Assembly (NCBI GenBank): GCA_035649895.1
Contig: DASRIS010000132.1
Span: 1 to 11,873 of the forward strand
Source: DASSUC01 sp035649895
GTDB lineage: Bacteria > Actinomycetota > Actinomycetes > Mycobacteriales > Micromonosporaceae
Length of the DNA stretch: 11,873 nt
Direction: 5' to 3'
Shown here: positions 1 to 5,498 of the stretch, in pieces
How positions within the stretch are numbered: position 1 is the stretch's first letter
Layout of the letters: the number at the start of each line of letters is the position of its first letter
Program-made: the position numbers and the translations under genes
The notes under the pieces: model-generated
Database searches by the model: none
What the model was told of the DNA's origin: nothing
What the model saw: the letters and a program-made list of their open reading frames with translations, nothing else

Positions 1-319
1 GTTGTGGTCTCGACAACCCATCAACCTACGAGAAGGGGCCCTTCTGTCTCCCAGCCGACACGGCCACTATTCGCGACTACGACACGTAACCAAGTTCGGA
101 CTGTGTGCAGTCGGGTCCTCACTGCGGAAGAGCCGCACCCATCAATAACCCCGCGACCCGGTTCGGAACGGGACATCAGGTTACGAGGTCCGTGTGCGGC
201 TCACCGTATGGTGATACCGGATGTCGGGGAGCCGACACCGGCCTACGCCGTGGTTCACTCTTGTGGACGACGCCAGGCCGCCGGGACCGAACGGACCAAC
301 GACATTGAGCTGGAATGGA
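1..319. other. Gene-free left flank with several inverted repeats
   Basis: I see no convincing gene here. Reading frames exist but none shows the strong G/C third-position bias of the rest of the window or a recognisable protein. The stretch is less GC-rich than its surroundings. It holds several short inverted repeats: GTTGT/ACAAC at 1-17, AGAAGGG/CCCTTCT at 31-45, GCAGT/ACTGC at 107-125, GACATC/GATGTC at 172-225 enclosing TCACC/GGTGA at 201-214, and the strong hairpin at 217-241. The density of foldable elements would fit an untranslated leader, a structured RNA or a decayed mobile element. I cannot match it to a known RNA family, and the window edge cuts off its context. Confidence 0.4.
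217..241 (+). other. Stem-loop upstream of the antiporter gene
   Basis: CCGG-TGTCGG (217-220 and 222-227, with A221 bulged) pairs with CCGACA-CCGG (232-241) around a GGAG tetraloop at 228-231. That gives a ten-base-pair stem. No T-run follows, so it is not a classic intrinsic terminator. It lies about 80 bases before the preferred antiporter start and could be a leader structure or the end of an upstream transcript. The structure is read directly from the sequence; any role is inference. Confidence 0.4.
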
Positions 320-1429
320 ATGCTGGCCCGAGTCCCATCGCGGCTTGTTCTGGTCGTGGTCGTGCTGCTCTGCTGGCTCACCGCGCACCTGTGGGGCCTG
401 CAGGGGGTGCAGGGCTCGTCGGTCTACCTCTACGCGACGAGCGTGCTGCTGGCGATCGGCCTCTACGGCAGCACCTACGGCATTGACCTGGCCGAGGCGG
501 GCCGGGACCGGCGGCTGATCATCACCGCTGTCACTGTGGGTGTCCTGCTCAAGGCGGCGATCATCGGCGGGGTCCTCTTCCTGGCCACCCAGGACCCGCT
601 GTTTCTGCTGCTCGGCGCCGCGGTGGCGCAGATCGACCCCCTGTCGGTGGCCGCCATTCTCGGCGACAACCGGATGTCGGACCGGGCCAAGGCGATCCTG
701 GCGTCGTGGGCCTCGTTCGACGACCCGCTGACCGTGGTGCTCGTCATCTATGCCGCTGCCCTCGCCACTGACGCGTTCGGTCTGGCCAGTCATTGCGACA
801 CCCAGTCCACTGTGGCCGGACTGGTGACCTATGGCGTCACTGTGGCTGCCAACCTTGCGCTGGCAGGCGTGGCCGTGGCGGTGTGGCGCCTGCTGAAGGA
901 CCGTCAGCGGCCACTCGCCTACGCGATCCTGCTGGCGCTGGCAGCCGTCGCGGTGTGGCAGTTCCTCATGCTCGGGGTGGCCATCGCCGGACTGTTCATC
1001 CGCCCGGCGTGGCTGGCGTCATGGGTCGAGCGGCTCACCCAGGGCGCGCTGTTCGTGGCGGGCGGCCTGCTCGGGCTGCTGCTGGTGAACGGCATCAGCA
1101 TCGGGTACGGCATCCTGCTCGGCGTCATGGCGTTCGTGGCCCAGGTGGTCGTCGGTCTGCTGCTCACCCGCGGCCTGAGCCGGACCGATCGGGTACATCT
1201 GGCGCTCGCGCAGCAGAACGGCATCACCGCGATCATCCTCAGCCTGCGGCTGGAGGCTCAGTTCGTGGGCTCGGTGGCGGTTGTGGCACCGGCGATCCTG
1301 GTCACGAACGTCCTGCACTTCGTGGTCAACTGGGTCGCCGACCGGTTCAGGTCCAGGCTCCGCCTGGACTCCCGGCCGGCGGATGAGCCGGCCGAGGAAG
1401 CCGGGAGGTCCCAGCCAGGCCGAGGATGA
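320..1429 (+). CDS. Cation:proton antiporter (CPA family), membrane protein
   Basis: This is a polytopic membrane protein that probably exchanges Na+ or K+ for H+ across the cytoplasmic membrane. From an ATG at 320 it has 369 residues, slightly short for the family (usually about 400). Hydrophobic segments start at residue 5 and continue to about 345. The IDP at 105-107 fits the T-D-P element of the unwound helix in CPA exchangers. D134-D135 in SFDDP fits the ion-binding acidic pair of the next core helix. QQNGITA at 298-304 resembles a late-helix motif of bacterial antiporters. An in-frame ATG at 221 would add 33 hydrophilic residues, but codons there use A/T at the third position in about 30% of cases, far more than downstream, so I prefer 320. 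No strong ribosome site is visible for either. The gene converges on the ligase with 45 bp between stops. Ion specificity is unknown. Confidence 0.8.
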   Translation: MLARVPSRLVLVVVVLLCWLTAHLWGLQGVQGSSVYLYATSVLLAIGLYGSTYGIDLAEAGRDRRLIITAVTVGVLLKAAIIGGVLFLATQDPLFLLLGAAVAQIDPLSVAAILGDNRMSDRAKAILASWASFDDPLTVVLVIYAAALATDAFGLASHCDTQSTVAGLVTYGVTVAANLALAGVAVAVWRLLKDRQRPLAYAILLALAAVAVWQFLMLGVAIAGLFIRPAWLASWVERLTQGALFVAGGLLGLLLVNGISIGYGILLGVMAFVAQVVVGLLLTRGLSRTDRVHLALAQQNGITAIILSLRLEAQFVGSVAVVAPAILVTNVLHFVVNWVADRFRSRLRLDSRPADEPAEEAGRSQPGRG

Positions 1430-1474
1430 CCGTGCCCACCACCAGGGGAGCGGCCCGAGCGCCCAGCGAGGCGG

Positions 1475-2509
1475 TCAGGGGTACGGACGGCCCCAGTCGT
1501 CAGCCGAGATGCGTGGCAGCTGCATGGGATGCAGCTCGGCCCGTACCCGGACATGACGGGCCGGGTGGCGCCAGCGGCCGTACTCGTACGCGGTGTCGAC
1601 CCGGACCTCCACGACGACCTCCGGCTCCACCTGGCGGTAGGGCATCGGCTCGGCGCTGCCGAGCTGGCCGGTCCAGGACGGGGGAAGCGGATGTGGCCAC
1701 GGATGGTCGATGCCGCCGCCGCGCCGCCGCCGTACGGCCGGCGTGAGCAGGCCGGTGAGCTGGGCGCGCTGGGCGGGGGTGAGCGGGTGGGTGCGGCCAA
1801 CGTAGCGCAGCCGGTCCTGGTGGTCGAGACGGCCCAGCAGGAGCGCGTCCGGCGCCCTGGTCGTCCCGGTCACGCCGGCGACGACCGCCTCGATGGCGGT
1901 CCTGGACCGGTACTTGGACCAGCCCCGGCGACCGGGCCGGTAGCGGCTGGTAAGCCCCTTGATGACCAGCCCCTCGACGCCGGCGGTGGCCCACTCGGTG
2001 CACCACTCGACGGCCTCGAACCGTTTGGTCGTCTGCGGGCACAGTGCCACCTGCTCGGGCGCTTCCGAGAGCAGGGTGGCGAGACGGCCGCGCCGGGCCG
2101 CCAGCGGCGCGCCGAGCAGGGGCTGGCCGCCGGCCTGTAGCAGGTCGAACACCACCAGGTGCGCCGGATGCTGCCGGGCCAGCTGAAGGACCCGCCGCCC
2201 CGCCGACACCCGGCGTTGCAGCAGCGCGAACGATGTCCGCCCAGGCACCGGCTCCCACGCGACCAGCTCGCCGTCCACGACGACGCCGTCGGGCAGCACC
2301 TGGCGGCAGAGCCGGGCGATCTCCGGAAAGTAGCTGGCCAGCGGCCGGCCCGACCGGGACTGGAGGTAGACCTCGCCGCGGTGGCGGAAGACCAGGCAGC
2401 GCCAGCCGTCGAACTTCGGCTCGTACGCGCAGCCCCCGGCGCACCCGTCGGGCGCCGGCAGCGTGTCGACCGGCTTGGCCAGCATGGGCTCGATTGGTGG
2501 CCGTAGCAC
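1475..2509 (-). CDS. ATP-dependent DNA ligase (small, LigC-like)
   Basis: The enzyme seals nicks in DNA through a lysine-AMP intermediate. From the GTG at 2509 it has 344 residues, close to mycobacterial LigC (about 358). The adenylation domain shows motif I KFDGWR with catalytic K32, motif III VDGELV at 78-83, motif IV EGLVIKG at 179-185 and motif V WSKYRSR at 197-203 with K199. The rest is an OB-fold region beginning near residue 210. There is no polymerase or nuclease domain, so it is not a full LigD. No Ku gene lies in the window. An upstream in-frame ATG at 2587 would place the SOS box inside the coding region. The GTG has an AGGGG site seven bases upstream and the expected family N-terminus (LRPPIEPMLA), so the shorter form is favoured. 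A perfect LexA site upstream predicts DNA-damage induction. Biological role (NHEJ, excision repair or backup ligation) is inferred from relatives. Confidence 0.88.
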   Translation of the reverse strand: MLRPPIEPMLAKPVDTLPAPDGCAGGCAYEPKFDGWRCLVFRHRGEVYLQSRSGRPLASYFPEIARLCRQVLPDGVVVDGELVAWEPVPGRTSFALLQRRVSAGRRVLQLARQHPAHLVVFDLLQAGGQPLLGAPLAARRGRLATLLSEAPEQVALCPQTTKRFEAVEWCTEWATAGVEGLVIKGLTSRYRPGRRGWSKYRSRTAIEAVVAGVTGTTRAPDALLLGRLDHQDRLRYVGRTHPLTPAQRAQLTGLLTPAVRRRRGGGIDHPWPHPLPPSWTGQLGSAEPMPYRQVEPEVVVEVRVDTAYEYGRWRHPARHVRVRAELHPMQLPRISADDWGRPYP

Positions 2510-2516
2510 GCCCGTT

Positions 2517-2521
2517 CCCCT
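2517..2521 (-). promoter_or_regulatory. Ribosome binding site that fixes the ligase start
   Basis: Read on the minus strand, GAGGGG ends seven bases before the GTG at 2509. This is the only strong Shine-Dalgarno sequence near the 5' end of the ligase. It argues for a start 78 bases downstream of the longest possible reading frame. Confidence 0.75.
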
Positions 2522-2562
2522 CACGTCTCGCACTGCTGACGTGCGTTGCGGGGGAAGGCGCA

Positions 2563-2578
2563 TCGAACGTATGTTCGA
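2563..2578. promoter_or_regulatory. SOS box (predicted LexA operator)
   Basis: TCGAACGTATGTTCGA is an inverted repeat of TCGAAC and GTTCGA with a four-base spacer. It matches exactly the known actinobacterial SOS-box consensus TCGAAC-N4-GTTCGA. It lies 54 bp upstream of the ligase GTG and about 206 bp upstream of the divergent membrane-protein gene. The ligase is therefore the likely regulated gene. A possible ligase -10 (TAGTGT on the minus strand, at 2583-2588) sits just upstream of the box, so LexA bound here would block transcription. The match is seen directly; LexA binding is inferred. Confidence 0.85.
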
Positions 2579-2743
2579 AGTCGACACTAAGGCGTCGCCC
2601 GCGATGCCGCTACCGATGTCGGGTGGCTATGTCACGCGGCGCAGCCGTCGTGGCGCGGCAGACCCGCCACCGTCGGGCATCCGCCGTTCGACACCGGCGT
2701 GCGGCCAGCTGACCCTTGTGGACGGGTCGGGAGGCAGCGTCCC

Positions 2744-2749
2744 TACGAT
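2744..2749 (+). promoter_or_regulatory. Candidate -10 element for the GT-C-like gene
   Basis: TACGAT is a good match to the actinobacterial -10 consensus TANNNT. It would give a leader of about 30 bases before the ATG at 2785. The -35 region is poor (TGGACG at 2719-2724 with a 19-bp spacer), so this is only a candidate. Confidence 0.35.
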
Positions 2750-2784
2750 ATGGCGGCTGGGACTACTGAAGAGCCGGAGGCTAC

Positions 2785-4683
2785 ATGGCCGGGAAAGCGG
2801 CGCCCGAGGACGCTTTGGACAATGCGGACGGGCGACACGCCACCCAGGCCGTAGCGCAGCCGCTCGAGACGACTCGGGAGCTGGAGCCGCCGCAGGGCCG
2901 GGAGGCGACCGACCACACCCCACCTCAGCGGCGGCCGGGCGCCGGGCGCCGGGCGACCCTGGCTGACCTGTTGGCGCTGACGGCGTATGTGGCCGCTGCG
3001 CTCCTCGTCACCGCGCGCTTGTGGCAGAGCCCGTCCCGCCACGCCGTCGGCTATCCCAAGGACCAGGCGCTGTTCGAGTGGTTCCTGGCCAACGCCGCCC
3101 GCAGCATCACGCACCTGGAGAACCCGCTGTTCAGCAACCGGCTCGACGCGCCGGACGGGATCAACCTCATGGCGAACGGGTCGGTGCTCGGCATGGCCGT
3201 CCCGATGACCCCGGTGACCCTGTTGTGGGGACCATCCGTCGCGTACGTGGTCATGCTGACTTTGATCTTCATCGCCACCGCGGCAGCGTGGTACTTCGTG
3301 CTGTCCCGGCACGTGGTGACCTCGCGGCTGGCCGCCTTCGTGGGCGGCGGGTTCTGCGCCTTCGCCCCCGGCATGCTGTCCCAGGCGACGGGCGGGCATG
3401 TGCACATTCTGGCGCAGTTCCTCGTGCCGGTGATCGCGTGGCGCGGCTTCCGGCTACGGGAGTCGACCCGGCCGGTACGCGACGGCGCGGTTCTCGGGCT
3501 GCTCGTGGCGTACCAGGCGTTCATCGGTGAGGAGGTGCTGTTCTTCACCGCGCTGGCCTGCGCCGTGGTGGTGGCCTGGTACGCCGTGGCGCGGCGGCGC
3601 GAGGCCGTCCGCCAGTGGCGGCCGTTCGCGACCGGCGCCGGCGCGGCCGCGCTCGTCGCCGGCGCCCTGCTGGCCTACCCGCTCTACGTCCAGTTCTTCG
3701 GTCCCCGCCACTATGCAGGGGTGCCCTGGCTCGTCGACTTCAACGCCGACATCGGCGCCTACCCGGCGTTCTCGCGGCTGACGCTGGCCGGCGACCCGGG
3801 CCTGCGGGTGAACCCGCTGGCCCAGAACCTCGCCGAGATGAACGCGTTCTTCGGCTGGCCGCTGCTGGCGGTCGTCGTAGCCATCGCGGTCTGGCTCCGT
3901 GGACGGCTGGCAGTGCAGATCACCACCGGTGTCATCGCCGTCTTCGCCGTGCTCTCCCTCGGCCGGGAGGTGGACTACTGGGGGCGCCCGACCGGCGTAC
4001 CCGGGCCGTACCGTTACCTTGCCGGGCTGCCCCTGTTCGACTCGGTGGTGCCGAGCCGGTTCGGGCTGGTCGCGGCGGTCGCCATCGGTGTCCTCCTGGC
4101 ACTGGCGGTCGACCATGCCAGGTGGCTGCGGGGGCCAGCCGTCAGCGGGGTCTCCGTAGCGAGGCTCGTCGTGATCGGCACGGTCCTGCTGGCGCTGCTG
4201 CCACTCGCCCCCCGCCGGCTGGCGGCGACCCAGGTGACACCGGTGCCCACCTTCTTCACCAGCGGAGCGTGGCGGCAGTACGTCACCGGTGACCAGTCTG
4301 TCATGCCCGCCGCGCCCAACCGCGACAACGAGGTGAGCCTGATGCGCTGGGCCGCTGCGCAGCGCAACGACTTCCGGGTCACCCACGGCTATTTCATCGC
4401 TCCGGACCCGACCAGCCCGGAGAACTACGGCACCATGTCGCGACCCGTGACCCCGACCACGAAGCTGCTGCTCACCGCGCTCGCCACCGGCCGGCCGGGC
4501 GTGGTCGGCGAGGCCGACCGGGCCGCGGCACGGGCCGAGCTGGCACGGCGCGAGGTGGCGATCCTGGTGATGTCGCCGCAGCAGGTCAACGGCCAGGCCA
4601 TACGGGCGACCCTCGACGCCTTGGTCGGCCCGGGCCGGCTCGTGGACGACCTCTGGGTTTGGGACGTCCACGGCTACCGCTGA
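2785..4683 (+). CDS. Polytopic membrane protein, GT-C glycosyltransferase-like
   Basis: The product has 632 residues. Residues 1-53 are a hydrophilic Pro/Arg-rich cytoplasmic tail. A first membrane helix follows at about 54-76, and then an extracytoplasmic loop with YPKDQALFEWF (D93 central) and NPLFSNRLDAPDGINLMANGS. Many further helices run to about residue 475. A soluble C-terminal domain of roughly 150 residues ends at the stop. An acidic residue in the first loop plus a C-terminal extracytoplasmic domain is the plan of GT-C enzymes, which use polyprenyl-phosphate sugars. The loop pattern (acidic-Q-hydrophobic-W-F-L, then NPLF and DGINLM) resembles actinobacterial membrane proteins usually annotated as hypothetical or glycosyltransferase; that is from memory. 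GGAGG at 2776-2780 supports the ATG at 2785. Substrate unknown, and no sugar-pathway genes are adjacent. Three tandem heptamers lie early in the coding region. Confidence 0.65.
   Translation: MAGKAAPEDALDNADGRHATQAVAQPLETTRELEPPQGREATDHTPPQRRPGAGRRATLADLLALTAYVAAALLVTARLWQSPSRHAVGYPKDQALFEWFLANAARSITHLENPLFSNRLDAPDGINLMANGSVLGMAVPMTPVTLLWGPSVAYVVMLTLIFIATAAAWYFVLSRHVVTSRLAAFVGGGFCAFAPGMLSQATGGHVHILAQFLVPVIAWRGFRLRESTRPVRDGAVLGLLVAYQAFIGEEVLFFTALACAVVVAWYAVARRREAVRQWRPFATGAGAAALVAGALLAYPLYVQFFGPRHYAGVPWLVDFNADIGAYPAFSRLTLAGDPGLRVNPLAQNLAEMNAFFGWPLLAVVVAIAVWLRGRLAVQITTGVIAVFAVLSLGREVDYWGRPTGVPGPYRYLAGLPLFDSVVPSRFGLVAAVAIGVLLALAVDHARWLRGPAVSGVSVARLVVIGTVLLALLPLAPRRLAATQVTPVPTFFTSGAWRQYVTGDQSVMPAAPNRDNEVSLMRWAAAQRNDFRVTHGYFIAPDPTSPENYGTMSRPVTPTTKLLLTALATGRPGVVGEADRAAARAELARREVAILVMSPQQVNGQAIRATLDALVGPGRLVDDLWVWDVHGYR
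2935..2955 (+). repeat. Three tandem copies of a 7-bp unit inside a gene
   Basis: CCGGGCG occurs three times without interruption at 2935-2941, 2942-2948 and 2949-2955, near codons 51-57 of the membrane-protein gene. Because seven is not a multiple of three, gain or loss of one unit would shift the reading frame just before the first membrane helix. The repeat is certain; slippage is conjecture. Confidence 0.7.
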
Positions 4684-4745
4684 GGGCCGTCCGGTCCCGG
4701 CCGGCGCTCCTGCCAGCAGCACCGCCAGCGGCTCTGGCTCTCGTT

Positions 4746-4767
4746 AGCTCGGCGCCGTCGGCGAGCT
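4746..4767. terminator. Candidate bidirectional hairpin between convergent genes
   Basis: AGCTCG (4746-4751) and CGAGCT (4762-4767) form a six-base-pair stem with a ten-base loop, 63 bases past the membrane-protein stop. A second stem, CCGCC/GGCGG with a six-base loop, lies at 4835-4850, nearer the NUDIX stop. Neither is followed by a T-run on either strand. Actinobacterial terminators often lack one, so termination is plausible but unproven. I see nothing else in the 210 bp between these genes. Confidence 0.35.
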
Positions 4768-4893
4768 GCCTGGTGCCGGTCCCGACCCGGGTGGACCACG
4801 CACCGCCCACGATGTCAGGGGCTTGGCGGGTCAGCCGCCCGATCAGGCGGGGGAGACCGGGTACATCCGGCGGAGCCGGGAGCGGCCGGCGCG

Positions 4894-5421
4894 TCAGCCT
4901 GGGCCGGCAGCGACCAGGGCGCCGTTGTGCGCCGGGCGCGCTGGCTCGAAGGGGCCGTCGGTGGCCTCGGGGATCTCGGGCTCGCGGTCCCGCTGGACGT
5001 CGCGGAGCACGCCGGAGCGGCCGGCGACCACGTCGGCGATGGCGATCCGCGTGGTGGCGGTGGTCGGCTGGGGGAGCGCGGCGGGGTCGTGCCAGGCGAG
5101 GGCGCAGATGCGGCCGGGCGAGTTGACCGTCGCCTCGGCCGCGCTGGCGGTGGCCCGGAAGACATGCATCAGGACGTCGGGCAGGTTCTCGCCGCAGCCG
5201 TCACCGGTGAGCTGGTAGATGCCGACCAGGTCGACGATCTCAGGCTCCATGCCCGTCTCCTCGCGCACGTCGCGGATGACGGCCTGGATCGGGCTCTCGG
5301 TGCTGCGGATCTTCCCGCCGGGCAGGCCCCAGAAGCGGTGTCCCTGGCTCTGCTGGCAAAGCAGAACGCGGCCGGCGGCGTCGGTAACGACTGCGGCCAC
5401 CGCGGAGGTGAGCTGGCTCAT
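4894..5421 (-). CDS. NUDIX hydrolase family protein
   Basis: This 175-residue protein probably hydrolyses a nucleoside diphosphate linked to another moiety (X), using Mg2+. The NUDIX box spans residues 36-58: G36, E42, then R50-D51-V52-R53-E54-E55-T56-G57. This fits GX5EX7REUXEEXGU except that the first glutamate after the arginine is Asp (D51), a conservative change at a metal ligand. LPGGK at 33-37 and an N-terminal beta-strand region (SAVAAVVTDAAGRVLL) are typical. About 30 residues after 145 form a Pro/Glu-rich tail of no clear fold. The ATG at 5421 has no Shine-Dalgarno sequence but lies seven bases after a -10-like TAGGCT, suggesting a leaderless transcript. The gene is divergent from lgt. 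Its substrate cannot be told from sequence; MutT-type sanitation, ADP-ribose or other nucleotides are all possible. Confidence 0.88.
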   Translation of the reverse strand: MSQLTSAVAAVVTDAAGRVLLCQQSQGHRFWGLPGGKIRSTESPIQAVIRDVREETGMEPEIVDLVGIYQLTGDGCGENLPDVLMHVFRATASAAEATVNSPGRICALAWHDPAALPQPTTATTRIAIADVVAGRSGVLRDVQRDREPEIPEATDGPFEPARPAHNGALVAAGPG

Positions 5422-5428
5422 GGACGAA

Positions 5429-5434
5429 AGCCTA
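5429..5434 (-). promoter_or_regulatory. Candidate -10 for a leaderless NUDIX transcript
   Basis: TAGGCT on the minus strand fits TANNNT and ends seven bases before the ATG at 5421. That places the transcription start at or next to the start codon. No Shine-Dalgarno sequence is present, and the -35 region is weak. Confidence 0.4.
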
Positions 5435-5484
5435 GAACCGGGCGGGTGAATGGGCCAGGGCCACTGCGCACCTGCTCGGGGCGG

Positions 5485-5490
5485 TAGCGT
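5485..5490 (+). promoter_or_regulatory. Candidate -10 for a leaderless lgt transcript
   Basis: TAGCGT fits TANNNT and ends eight bases before the GTG at 5499. No purine-rich ribosome site precedes that GTG. This is the usual geometry of leaderless actinobacterial genes. A recognisable -35 is lacking. Confidence 0.4.
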
Positions 5491-5498
5491 GTGCTTCC

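Noticed and set aside
161..169. GTTCGGAAC as a second LexA site
   Set aside because: It is a 9-base inverted repeat with the arms in the wrong order and spacing compared with TCGAAC-N4-GTTCGA.
4..486. A 160-codon plus-strand frame covering the left flank
   Set aside because: No G/C third-position bias, no recognisable domain, and it overlaps the antiporter gene in another frame.
2563..2784. SOS control of the divergent membrane protein
   Set aside because: The box is over 200 bp from that start and well upstream of its candidate -10 at 2744, too far for ordinary LexA occlusion.
3454..4722. A 422-codon minus-strand frame opposite the membrane protein
   Set aside because: The plus strand has regular hydrophobic helices and a ribosome site; the minus frame is low-complexity and charged.
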